Positions 1 to 7,137 of a stretch of 12,065 nucleotides of DNA are shown here, piece after piece. This stretch comes from Vicinamibacteria bacterium (GTDB taxonomy: Bacteria; Acidobacteriota; Vicinamibacteria; Vicinamibacterales; UBA2999), in assembly GCA_025924295.1 (NCBI GenBank), contig JAICEG010000119.1, positions 1 through 12,065 on the forward strand. The letters run 5' to 3'. Both the position numbers and the translations under genes were made by a program. The notes under the pieces were generated by a model, which worked only from the letters and a program-made list of their open reading frames with translations, did no database searches and had not been told where the DNA came from. Positions within the stretch are counted from its first letter, which is position 1; every line of letters starts with the position of its first letter.

Positions 1-2
1 GC

Positions 3-974
3 GCGGCCCTGCTGCAGGCGGTGGCGACGCACCCACGGGTGGTCGCTGTGTCCGCCTGGTCGCGGTGGAATGTCGCAGTCCCAGCAACGACGGCGGCGAG
101 GGAGACGCCGGTCGAACCCATCGCCGCATCGCGAGACTACTTCGAGGTGCTCGACATCGACGTCGCGAGCGGGCGGAGTTTCACGGCTGCCGAACGCACC
201 ATCGACTCGGGAGTTGCTGTGGTGACGGAGACCATCGCGCGCGAACTGTGGCCGGCTGGCAGCGCGGTTGGACAGTCCGTGCGTCTCGACGCGTCAGGCT
301 CGCCAGGAGCTTCGCCGGTGCTCTCCCGCCCGTTCACGGTAGTTGGCGTCGTGCGCGATGTGAACGGTCCGCTCGCGCCCGACATGTTCCCGTCGCGCGC
401 CGTGTACGTGCCGACCATGCCCGAGACCTCGGGCACGTCGCTGACACTACGCGTTCGCGGCGATCCCGAGCAGGCACGGCAGGTGCTGCTCGACGACTTC
501 ACGCGCGTCGACCCCGGTCTCGGCGAGATCTCGACGATGCGGAGCATCGCCCGCGCGCAGAGTTACGTCCTGGGGATTGCCTTCTGGGTCGCGGTTGTCC
601 TTGGCGGACTGGCCCTCGTCCTCACTCTCTCGGGTTTGTTCAGCGTCCTGTCCTACCTGGTCGAGCAGCGGGCGAAGGACATCGGTGTGCACATGGCGCT
701 TGGCGCGACCACACGCGACGCTGCTGGCCTGGTGCTCTCGAGACTGCAGCGCCCAGTGTGTATCGGTCTCGGCGCTGGCGTCGGCCTGGCTGCGGCGGTT
801 GCGACCGTGCTGATGGCGATAGACGCCGAGGTCGGCACTCTCATCAAAGTCTTCGATCCGGTCGCCTACGCATCGAGCCTGTTGATCATCGCCGTCTCGT
901 GCGTAGCCGCCGCAACCGTGCCGGCACTACGCGCGGCGCGAATCGACCCGATTGCGACGCTCAGGCAGGAGTGA
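3..974 (+). CDS. ADOP-type ABC transporter permease (MacB/FtsX family), C-terminal part
   Basis: The reading frame is open from the window edge, so the true start lies upstream and only about the last 324 residues are present. The first half resembles the extracytoplasmic MacB-type core domain: an ASRDYFEVLDIDVASGRSF-like segment, then a GVAVVTETIARELWP segment. The second half holds three hydrophobic segments (roughly residues 192-215, 243-266 and 282-303 counted from codon 21). Between the first two lies the FtsX-type loop EQRAKDIGVHMALGA, and the protein ends in the hallmark ALRAARIDPIATLRQE. This arrangement is typical of the long duplicated orphan permeases abundant in Acidobacteriota, usually about 800 residues and lacking a dedicated ATPase gene beside them. 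The substrate is unknown. The gene converges on the next one and their coding ends overlap by 14 bp. Family assignment is secure; the ADOP subfamily is likely but the missing N-terminus cannot be checked. Confidence 0.9.
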   Translation, partial: AALLQAVATHPRVVAVSAWSRWNVAVPATTAARETPVEPIAASRDYFEVLDIDVASGRSFTAAERTIDSGVAVVTETIARELWPAGSAVGQSVRLDASGSPGASPVLSRPFTVVGVVRDVNGPLAPDMFPSRAVYVPTMPETSGTSLTLRVRGDPEQARQVLLDDFTRVDPGLGEISTMRSIARAQSYVLGIAFWVAVVLGGLALVLTLSGLFSVLSYLVEQRAKDIGVHMALGATTRDAAGLVLSRLQRPVCIGLGAGVGLAAAVATVLMAIDAEVGTLIKVFDPVAYASSLLIIAVSCVAAATVPALRAARIDPIATLRQE

Positions 975-2253
975 CGTCTCCTGACCGGCATCTCGCGACG
1001 ATGAGGGTAAGGTCGTCGCGCTGCTGGCCGCCGGTGAACCGCCGGACTTCATCGAAGACTGTGGTCACGATCTGGCTGGGGCTCAGATCGCGAGCGCTCC
1101 GCATCACGTCGAGTAGTCGCTCTTCGCCGAACTCCTCATCGCGCTGGTTGAGCGCCTCGGTGATCCCGTCGGTGTAGATGGCGAACAGATCGCCCGGTCG
1201 CAGATGAAGCTCCGCGGTGCGGCAGGCCCATTCCGGGAAGAGTCCCAGCACCGACGCTGTCGAGGACAACCGCGTGACCGTCCCGTCGCTCTGGACGACC
1301 AGGCCAGGAAGGTGGCCGCAGTTCGCATATCGCAGGCGACACGTCCGATCGTCGAACTCCGAGTAGAAGAGCGTGGCGTAGGCGTTCTCGGCCGTGTTCT
1401 CGTAGAACTGCCGGTTCACCGATTGCAGCAACTGTTGCGGCTGTTCCACGGCGGTCGCGCATTGGCTTCGCAGGTTGGCCTGCAGGTTGGCCATCAGCAG
1501 TGCCGCCGCGATCCCCTTGCCCGCGATGTCGCCTATCACCAGGCAGAGCCGCGACTGGCCGAGATCGAGAAAGTCGTAGTAGTCGCCGCCGACGTGGCGC
1601 GTCTGAATGCAGGCGCCGGCGTACTCCAGCGATGCCATTTCAGGCAGCCGCTGCGGAAAGAGCCGCGCCTGCACCTGCCGGGCGATCTCCAACTCGTGGG
1701 CAGCGCGCCGCTCTGCTTCCTGCCGCTCGGCGGCGGCCTTGCGCTGCGCCTCCACGGCGCGGCTGACTTCGTCGAAACTGACGAGCGCAAACGAATTGCG
1801 ATCGACGTCCTCGAAGCGGGCGAACGCGCCACCCCAGGCCGTCGCATGGTCGTCGGACACCGGCTTCCCGGACGCTGATGATGAGCCGGCCGGTTCATAC
1901 GCGACACGGCGCAATCGTGGTGCACCGCGGAAGCGGACCCCGCGGCTGTGCCACTCGCGGTAGGTTGCCGCGAGGTTCTCGGTCACGAAGACCACCTGCG
2001 TCGCCCGCCCGATCAACTTTGCCTGCAATGAATTCGGCGCTGGCTGGATCAGGGTGAGCACCGTTGTCCCGTCAGGCGGTGTCACCGCGACCAGCCGCTG
2101 CCCCGACTCGACTTGTGCGTCGAACGCGACCTGGAATCCAAGCGTATCGAGGTAGAAACGGAGGCTTCGCTCCTGATCCCTGACATAGACGTTGACGGCG
2201 TGCATGCGCAGGAATGGATCGCGCGCCCGGTCCTCCTCCGGTCGAGTTTTCAT
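961..2253 (-). CDS. VOC (glyoxalase-like) domain fused to SpoIIE/RsbU-type PP2C serine phosphatase
   Basis: The 430-residue cytoplasmic protein has two modules. Residues about 16-160 form a VOC/glyoxalase-bleomycin-resistance fold: HAVNVYVRDQERSLRFYLDTLGF at the start and a closing FEDVDRNSFALVSF. A charged, Ala/Glu/Arg-rich probable coiled coil (160-198) leads into an RsbU/SpoIIE-type PP2C phosphatase (about 200-425). The phosphatase metal-site motifs are intact: GGDYYD (222-227), GDIAGKG (241-247), YTDGITEA (360-367) and DDLT (413-416). Such phosphatases typically dephosphorylate anti-sigma antagonist (STAS) proteins in partner-switching pathways. Here the VOC module sits where a PAS, GAF or REC sensor usually sits, so a ligand-sensing role is inferred. 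No antagonist or anti-sigma kinase gene is visible nearby. The ATG is chosen because it begins just before the VOC fold and lies 7 nt from a TATAAT box; no Shine-Dalgarno sequence is visible. The gene converges on and overlaps the permease. Confidence 0.92.
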   Translation of the reverse strand: MKTRPEEDRARDPFLRMHAVNVYVRDQERSLRFYLDTLGFQVAFDAQVESGQRLVAVTPPDGTTVLTLIQPAPNSLQAKLIGRATQVVFVTENLAATYREWHSRGVRFRGAPRLRRVAYEPAGSSSASGKPVSDDHATAWGGAFARFEDVDRNSFALVSFDEVSRAVEAQRKAAAERQEAERRAAHELEIARQVQARLFPQRLPEMASLEYAGACIQTRHVGGDYYDFLDLGQSRLCLVIGDIAGKGIAAALLMANLQANLRSQCATAVEQPQQLLQSVNRQFYENTAENAYATLFYSEFDDRTCRLRYANCGHLPGLVVQSDGTVTRLSSTASVLGLFPEWACRTAELHLRPGDLFAIYTDGITEALNQRDEEFGEERLLDVMRSARDLSPSQIVTTVFDEVRRFTGGQQRDDLTLIVARCRSGDVTPA

Positions 2254-2260
2254 TGCGGTG

Positions 2261-2266
2261 ATTATA
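2261..2266 (-). promoter_or_regulatory. Probable -10 box (TATAAT) of the VOC-phosphatase gene; possible leaderless transcript
   Basis: Read on the minus strand, a perfect TATAAT ends 7 nt before the A of the start codon at 2253. Transcription normally starts 6-7 nt after a -10 box, so the message would begin at or next to the ATG. The absence of a Shine-Dalgarno sequence fits this. No good -35 hexamer lies 16-18 nt upstream (the place holds TCAAGT), so the promoter call rests on the -10 box and its position alone. Confidence 0.5.
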
Positions 2267-2328
2267 AGGAGCCTGCGCTGTTGACTTGATTCCGACCCGC
2301 AAGACGAGTCATCGTTCAGGGTCGATCA

Positions 2329-3198
2329 ATGAAGCTGCTCACTTTAGTGCTCATCCCGGGGCTGCTTGCACTCGAAGGCATTGCCCCTGCTCGGCCGACC
2401 CTGCCGGAGCGTACTGCGCTCCAGTCCACGGCATCACTCGACAGCGCTCGGACATCACGGATCAGCGTGACGCTCCCGGCTGACGATGCGGTGCTCGTGG
2501 TGAACGGCGAAACGATCCGCGGCGACGGCGCATCCAGAACAGTTGAAACCGTGCCGCCGAACGCGGGTGCTTACCGGTACACCCTCACCGTCACGTGGGA
2601 GCCCAACACCTACACGAAGATGACCCGCACCAAGACCATCGAGCTTCGGGCGGGCGAGACCGTATCGGTGGATCTCGCAGTTGACGATCCGACAGACCGT
2701 GTCCGCGTGATCTACCACCCGACCCCCGCGGATGTTGCGGAGGCGATGGTGACTCTCGCCGCCGTCGGACCTGACGACGTGGTGTACGAGCCAGGCTGCG
2801 GTGACGCGAGGATCACGACCGCGGCAATCCGCGCGGGCGCGCGCCGGGGCATCTGCATCGACATCGACCCGGATCAGGCCTTCGAGTCGAAGACGAATGT
2901 CGAACTGGCGGGCCTCGCCGATCGCATCGATGTCCGCGAGGGTGATGCCCTTGACGTCAAAGACCTGTCGGATGTGTCGGTGGTCTTCCTCTACATGGGT
3001 GACCACTTCAACATGCTGGTGCGACCGGTGCTGTGGCGTGAACTGAAGGTGGGCTCCCGGATCGTGTCCCATCGTTTCACGATGGGCGATTGGACGCCTG
3101 ACAGGACGGTGGCCGTGTCCAGCGACCAGGGGGGCATCTTCGAATTGCATCTCTGGACGATCACCGAGGAGATCAAGCAAAAGCTCGCATCACGTTAG
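2329..3198 (+). CDS. Exported TIGR03000-like domain / class I SAM-dependent methyltransferase fusion
   Basis: The 289-residue protein starts with a plausible Sec signal peptide: Lys2, a Leu/Ile/Val-rich core, and a possible cleavage site after APA at 19-21. Residues about 44-120 match the pattern of TIGR03000, a short beta-rich domain best known from Planctomycetes: ISVTLPADDAVLVVNG, then GASRTVETVPP, and ending LRAGETVSVDLAV. Residues about 128-280 are a Rossmann-fold class I methyltransferase. Motif I is YEPGCGDARI (153-162), an acidic ribose-binding strand end is CIDIDP (176-181), EGDALD (204-209) follows, and LKVGSRIVSHRFTMGDW (239-255) is a family-specific stretch. The nearest family I can name is the bacterial group resembling FAM173/ATPSCKMT lysine methyltransferases; the substrate is unknown. 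No other in-frame Met precedes the catalytic domain except Met139, so the signal peptide belongs to the gene. The start has only a weak Shine-Dalgarno sequence. It is transcribed away from the VOC-phosphatase and towards the small secreted protein. Confidence 0.88.
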   Translation: MKLLTLVLIPGLLALEGIAPARPTLPERTALQSTASLDSARTSRISVTLPADDAVLVVNGETIRGDGASRTVETVPPNAGAYRYTLTVTWEPNTYTKMTRTKTIELRAGETVSVDLAVDDPTDRVRVIYHPTPADVAEAMVTLAAVGPDDVVYEPGCGDARITTAAIRAGARRGICIDIDPDQAFESKTNVELAGLADRIDVREGDALDVKDLSDVSVVFLYMGDHFNMLVRPVLWRELKVGSRIVSHRFTMGDWTPDRTVAVSSDQGGIFELHLWTITEEIKQKLASR

Positions 3199-3204
3199 GC
3201 GTCG

Positions 3205-3238
3205 AACTCCCAACCTCCAACTCCCAACCTCCAACTCC
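3205..3238. repeat. 14-bp tandem repeat, 2.4 perfect copies
   Basis: The unit AACTCCCAACCTCC is present at 3205-3218 and 3219-3232, with a partial third copy AACTCC at 3233-3238. It reads as alternating heptamers of the type CCAACTC/CCAACCT. Directly after it (3241-3267) the same heptamers occur in inverted orientation, imperfectly. The block lies wholly between the stop codons of two convergent genes. Confidence 0.9.
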
Positions 3239-3263
3239 TTGGAAGTTGGGCATTGGGAGTTGG
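3217..3263. terminator. Long intergenic hairpin between convergent genes, possible bidirectional terminator
   Basis: CAACTCCCAA at 3218-3227 pairs perfectly with TTGGGAGTTG at 3253-3262, extended by one pair at 3217/3263. After a 3-by-3 internal loop, CCAACT (3231-3236) pairs with AGTTGG (3244-3249) around a 7-nt loop. The stem lies between the stop at 3198 (+) and the stop at 3281 (-), where a shared terminator would be expected. There is no T-run on either strand, so it is not a classical Rho-independent terminator. It could instead block Rho-type read-through or simply be a dispersed repeat. Confidence 0.45.
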
Positions 3264-3280
3264 GAATTGACGTGAGCAGG

Positions 3281-3670
3281 TTACGCGCAGCTCTGTGCCA
3301 CCACTTTCACCGCTTCGACAATGATCGCCGGCGGGCGAACGACCTTCGGATCCGCCGGGCTGCCGCCGTCGGCGCTCGGTGGTTCCTGCACCGGTCCGGT
3401 GACTTCGACCTTCTTGTTCACGTTCCCCGACCAGTCTGATTGCGATTGCGCCGTTCCGCCGAGGACATACATCGAGGCCGACCCGCCTTCGACCTTGGTC
3501 AGAACGAACGCGGTCCCGCCGTCAGTCGTCTTCGCCTGCACCACACAGCCAGTGAGAGTCGCTTTGGGCGCCTGCGCCTGCGCCGGTGGTGCAGGTGCCT
3601 GCTCTTGCGCGAACGCGCTGACCGTGCCGGCGAGTGCGATGGCAGCTATCGTCGAGGTGAGATGTCGCAT
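3281..3670 (-). CDS. Small secreted protein with a 'TLTGC' beta-rich domain, function unknown
   Basis: The 129-residue protein has a clear Sec signal peptide, MRHLTSTIAAIALAGTVSAFA, with AxA-type cleavage after residue 21. A Gln/Ala/Pro-rich spacer (22-36) follows, then a compact domain: ATLTGCVVQ (37-45), AFVLTKVEGG (54-63), SMYVLGG (66-72), VNKKVEVTGPV (84-94) and a C-terminal IIVEAVKVVAQSC (116-128). The pattern (TGC, then an FVLT strand, then VEVTG, then a last strand ending in Cys) suggests a small OB-like beta barrel. Cys42 and Cys128 could form a disulphide. Similar short exported proteins are common and unnamed in Acidobacteriota, as far as I recall. The frame is open 44 codons further upstream, but this start has a strong Shine-Dalgarno sequence and begins the signal peptide, so the longer version is rejected. 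No function can be assigned. Confidence 0.85.
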   Translation of the reverse strand: MRHLTSTIAAIALAGTVSAFAQEQAPAPPAQAQAPKATLTGCVVQAKTTDGGTAFVLTKVEGGSASMYVLGGTAQSQSDWSGNVNKKVEVTGPVQEPPSADGGSPADPKVVRPPAIIVEAVKVVAQSCA

Positions 3671-3865
3671 GAGACGCTCCTCCTGAATGAGCTTGCTGGC
3701 TCGACCACCTTGTGCGTTCGCACTATTCCTGCCAACTCGAAAAAAGCCCGTACCGACGAAGTGCGGTCCAGACGAGATGGCGAGCGCGAACCCGCACACC
3801 ATGAAAGTTCTTCACTCGGCAGCACTGCCTCTGGCAGATCCGCATCGCGTCGAAGAGAATGGATT
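3671..3865. other. Divergent intergenic region (195 bp) between small secreted protein and GT-C gene
   Basis: This gap must carry the promoters of two divergent transcripts. It contains an inverted repeat, GTGCG-TT-CGCAC, at 3712-3723. Abutting it, on the minus strand, is AATAGT (3721-3726), a possible -10 box for the secreted-protein gene. No convincing -35 box was found for either direction. The stretch is open in frames on both strands, but nothing in it looks like protein. Confidence 0.4.
3677..3684 (-). promoter_or_regulatory. Strong ribosome binding site fixing the start of the small secreted protein
   Basis: On the minus strand AGGAGGAG lies 6 nt before the ATG at 3670. It is the best Shine-Dalgarno match in the window and decides between this start and in-frame codons further upstream. 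Confidence 0.85.
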
Positions 3866-5614
3866 GTGAGCCCGATGTCTCACGCGTCGCAGGAAACACT
3901 CTCTCCGCCCATCAACCTCCCGGAGCCTTCCATTCGCACCGAGTGGCGCGCCATGCTGATTCTGGCGCTGTGGTTCGTCGCTGCGGCGATCGCGGTGGGG
4001 GCACACCGGGATATCCCTGTCATCGACGACTGGACCTATGCGTGGAGTGTCGAGCGACTGCTCGATGATGGCCACATCGAGGTGCTCGATTGGAGCGCCG
4101 TGTATCCGCTCGCCCACTCACTGTGGGGCGCTGCCTGGTCGCTGGTCTTTGGCCTCTCGTTCGCGACGCTGCGCGTTTCCACGTTGGCCCTGTCACTTCT
4201 CGCGACCTGCGCCCTTTACCTGATCCTCCGTGAACTTGGCGCGCGCACAAACGTCGCGCTGCTCGGCGCCCTGACCGTCGCGGCCAATCCGGTCGTTCTG
4301 TTGCTGTCGTCGTCGTTCATGACCGACGTGCCCTTTGTCGCCTCGACGCTGATGGCCTTGCTTTGTTACACACGGGCGATGCGTCGTGGCCAGGTTCATC
4401 TGGTCTGGTGGGGAGGAGCCTGGGCGTGCGTGGCGTTTCTCGATCGCCAAATCGCTCTTGTGACGCCGCTGGCGGCGCTGCCGCTGCTCATGCCGCGTCC
4501 CGGCAGTGAGCCGAAACGGTCGGCGGTGTTGTTGGCACTCGGAGTGACCTGGGGCGCGATGCTCGTCTGCTCGCTGGCCATGATGTCAATCGTCAGACCA
4601 ACGGGCGAGATGATGAAGTTGGTTGATCGTCTGGATTACCTGCTTCAGGTTCCACTGACCAAATATCTGATCTACAACCTCTACGTCCTGTCCACCATGG
4701 CCTTTTACGCGCTGCCGGCATTGCTCGCGATGGCTGCTGTCCGCGGTCTCTGGCGCAGGCCGACGCTGTTCGTCGTGACCTTGTTTCTCGGGGCGATCAT
4801 GCTGGCATTCACCGGTGAGATCCCGGTTCCGCTCCGGCCTACAAACACCTGGTCGCTCGTCGAAGTCGGCGGCAGTCGTGGGTTGATCAACGGGGCTCTG
4901 CCCCGATCGGAGGGGATGACGATTGAGACTGTGTTGCGTGGTGCGGGCCTGCTGGCCTTCGGGCTGGCGCTGATCTCGCTGACGAGGCCGGAGGGGCCGT
5001 CGGTGCACGCGCGGACGTCGTTCACGTGGCGGTCGGTCTTTGGTCGGCTATTGGATGCCGCGAACGCGATCTCGATGACGTCGCGCATGCCGCTCTTCAT
5101 CTATCTGATCGCCTACCTACTCGTCGCCAACGTGCTGTGGTTTTACAACGATCGATATCTCATCGTGTTGCTGCCAGTCGTCGTCGCCCTCGCCCTCGGC
5201 GGGCGCCAGCACGGCGCCGAGGTGCCACGCCTGGCGTGGATCGCAATGGCCATCTTTGCAACGGTGGCTGTTGTCGGAACTCGGGACGCCCTGCGTTTCA
5301 ACCAGAGCCTGCGTGACAACTGGCAGGCGCTTGTGGACAGTGGCGTTCAGCCGTCGGACATCGATGCCGGGTACGCGTGGAATGGATGGTGGCTCTACGC
5401 CCACCCCGACAACCTGGCCCAGGGACTGACCGCCCAGGATGTGCCATGGATTACGACGCATCGGCGGCCCAACTACATTCTTTCCAAGTCCGCACTCGAC
5501 GGTTACGACATCGTGCGCGAGGTGGCCTGGACCGACGACGCGCCATGGCCAGGGCCCGACCGTCTGCTCATCCTCAAGCGGCAGGCGGCTTCGCAGCAAA
5601 CGTTGTCAAGATGA
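3866..5614 (+). CDS. GT-C fold membrane glycosyltransferase (GT39/ArnT/PMT-like)
   Basis: This is a polytopic membrane protein of about 582 residues with roughly 11-13 hydrophobic segments. After the first one (about residues 29-46) comes the external-loop acidic motif HRDIPVIDDWTYAW, with Asp54-Asp55 in the place of the catalytic DD/DE of GT-C enzymes. SSSFMTDVPFVAS (148-160) is the second conserved GT39-like block, and a late NDRYLIVLLP segment also fits the family. Such enzymes transfer a sugar from a polyprenyl-phosphate donor to an acceptor on the outer face of the membrane; donor and acceptor are unknown here. A C-terminal stretch of about 100 residues after the last membrane segment is probably extracytoplasmic. 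GTG at 3866 is preferred because GAAGAG (3852-3857) lies 8 nt before it; ATG at 3875 is an alternative. The upstream open frame to 3440 runs through the secreted-protein gene and is not coding. It is the first gene of a three-gene + strand set. Confidence 0.88.
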   Translation: MSPMSHASQETLSPPINLPEPSIRTEWRAMLILALWFVAAAIAVGAHRDIPVIDDWTYAWSVERLLDDGHIEVLDWSAVYPLAHSLWGAAWSLVFGLSFATLRVSTLALSLLATCALYLILRELGARTNVALLGALTVAANPVVLLLSSSFMTDVPFVASTLMALLCYTRAMRRGQVHLVWWGGAWACVAFLDRQIALVTPLAALPLLMPRPGSEPKRSAVLLALGVTWGAMLVCSLAMMSIVRPTGEMMKLVDRLDYLLQVPLTKYLIYNLYVLSTMAFYALPALLAMAAVRGLWRRPTLFVVTLFLGAIMLAFTGEIPVPLRPTNTWSLVEVGGSRGLINGALPRSEGMTIETVLRGAGLLAFGLALISLTRPEGPSVHARTSFTWRSVFGRLLDAANAISMTSRMPLFIYLIAYLLVANVLWFYNDRYLIVLLPVVVALALGGRQHGAEVPRLAWIAMAIFATVAVVGTRDALRFNQSLRDNWQALVDSGVQPSDIDAGYAWNGWWLYAHPDNLAQGLTAQDVPWITTHRRPNYILSKSALDGYDIVREVAWTDDAPWPGPDRLLILKRQAASQQTLSR

Positions 5615-5690
5615 GCTGCGGCTCGGCACTGCGCGTGCATCCGGACAGCACGAAGCTCGACGTTCGAGATCGAGCCCGGCTATCTGACGC

Positions 5691-7133
5691 GTGCTATTTA
5701 CCGAGCCGTCGTTCCTGTTCGTGTTCCTGCCGGTGCTCCTGGCGTTGTACCAATTGCCGGGCGCGCGGTACCGCAACTGGCTGCTGCTCGCGGCGAGCAT
5801 CATTTTTTACACGCGCGGGGCCGGCAGCTTCACCTGGCTCGTCCTCGGGCTGATCGCGTTCAATTACACCGCTGCCCGCGTCATCGATGCGTACCGCGCC
5901 ACGATGCTCGGCCGTTGGCTGCTGGCAGGCGCCATAGCGATCGACCTGCTGGTACTTGCGTTCTTCAAGTACGCCGATTTCGCGGTCGCGAATCTCAACG
6001 CCGGGCTGGCTCTGCTCGGTGTTCAGCCATTCGCGCTGCCCGGCATCCTGCTTCCCATCGGGATCTCCTTCTTCACCTTTCACGCCATCTCGTACGTCGT
6101 GGACGTCTACCGGCGCGACGCCGCGGCGCAGAAGCAGCCGGTCGAGGCCGCACTGTACCTGCTCGTGTTTCCGCAACTGGTGGCGGGACCGATCGTCCGC
6201 TACCGGCAGATCGCGGAACAGTTATCCGCGCGGGTCAACGCGCTGGGCGACTTCGCATACGGGGTGCGGCGGTTCACCATCGGACTGGCGAAGAAGATGC
6301 TGATCGCCAACACGCTTGCGGTGCCGGCCGATCAGATTTTTGCGATGCCGGCGGCGGAATTGACCGCGGCGCACGCATGGACCGGCATCGTGTGCTACAC
6401 GCTGCAGATCTATTTCGACTTCTCGGGCTACTCCGACATGGCGATCGGTCTCGGCCGCATGTTCGGCTTCCGCTTTCCCGAGAACTTCAACTACCCGTAC
6501 ATCGCCGCTTCGATCCAGGACTTCTGGCGCCGCTGGCACATGTCGCTGTCGGCCTGGTTCCGCGATTACGTGTACATCCCTCTCGGTGGCAATCGCACGT
6601 CCACGGGCCGGATCTACTTCAATCTCGTCCTCGTGTTTTTCCTGTGCGGGCTCTGGCACGGCGCCAGTTGGACGTTCGTGGTCTGGGGTCTGTATCACGG
6701 GGTCTTTCTCGTGCTCGAACGCGTGGGGCTCGCCACGCGCGTCGGCATGCTGCCGCAACCGCTGCGTCACGCCTACGCGTTGCTCGTGGTGATGGTGGGC
6801 TGGGTGATCTTCCGTGCCGATACGCTGGCGGGCGCCATGGCGATGCTCGCAGCGATGGCTGGCTCCGGCGGCGCCGCGCCCGCCGTCTATGCGCCGGCCT
6901 GGTTCTGGAACACCGAGGTGGTGCTCGCCCTTGCCGCGGGCATCGTGGGATCCACACCAGTGCTCCCGGCGCTTGCGCAGCGGTTGGCTGCTCCCGCGGC
7001 GAGCGGGGGAGTGCGCGTGCTGCGCTGGCAGGGATCGATGGCCGCGATGCTCGGGCTGGTGGCCCTGCTCGCAGCTTCGCTGATGCTGTCGGCCTCACGA
7101 AGCTACAACCCGTTCATCTATTTCCGGTTCTGA
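5691..7133 (+). CDS. MBOAT-family O-acyltransferase (AlgI-like)
   Basis: The 480-residue, multi-membrane-span protein is full length for the AlgI/PatA/DltB branch of MBOAT acyltransferases. It starts in canonical style, MLFTEPSFLFVFLPVLLALY. It carries LPIGISFFTFHAISYVVDVYR (121-141), FPQLVAGPIVRYRQI (160-174), YFDFSGYSDMAIGLGRMFGF (241-260), PENFNYPY (263-270) and FWRRWHMSLSAWFRDYVYIPLGG (278-300). The active-site motif is WHGASW (322-327), with His323 as the invariant histidine. The protein is expected to take an acyl, probably acetyl, group across the membrane and hand it to the SGNH partner encoded next. The start is a GTG without a clear Shine-Dalgarno sequence, chosen from the conserved N-terminus. 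The 76-bp gap from the GT-C gene holds a short possible hairpin (GCTCGA 5655-5660 / TCGAGC 5670-5675). No alginate genes are present, so the target is another glycan. Confidence 0.95.
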   Translation: MLFTEPSFLFVFLPVLLALYQLPGARYRNWLLLAASIIFYTRGAGSFTWLVLGLIAFNYTAARVIDAYRATMLGRWLLAGAIAIDLLVLAFFKYADFAVANLNAGLALLGVQPFALPGILLPIGISFFTFHAISYVVDVYRRDAAAQKQPVEAALYLLVFPQLVAGPIVRYRQIAEQLSARVNALGDFAYGVRRFTIGLAKKMLIANTLAVPADQIFAMPAAELTAAHAWTGIVCYTLQIYFDFSGYSDMAIGLGRMFGFRFPENFNYPYIAASIQDFWRRWHMSLSAWFRDYVYIPLGGNRTSTGRIYFNLVLVFFLCGLWHGASWTFVVWGLYHGVFLVLERVGLATRVGMLPQPLRHAYALLVVMVGWVIFRADTLAGAMAMLAAMAGSGGAAPAVYAPAWFWNTEVVLALAAGIVGSTPVLPALAQRLAAPAASGGVRVLRWQGSMAAMLGLVALLAASLMLSASRSYNPFIYFRF

Positions 7134-7137
7134 CGCA

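Noticed and set aside
65..1177. Long + strand open frame inside the permease and past its end
   Set aside because: Arg/Ala-rich composition without any fold pattern; it is an out-of-frame shadow of the permease, whose FtsX motifs are unmistakable.
2281..2309. TTGACT as a -35 box for the methyltransferase gene
   Set aside because: The hexamer is a good match, but the sequence 17 bp downstream (ACGAGT) is not a convincing -10 box.
3671..3802. 44-codon upstream extension of the small secreted protein
   Set aside because: It would bury the signal peptide, and a strong ribosome binding site precedes the internal ATG at 3670.
3440..3865. N-terminal extension of the GT-C frame
   Set aside because: It runs antisense through the secreted-protein gene and the divergent promoter region, and its residues are shadow-like; membrane protein sequence begins only after 3866.
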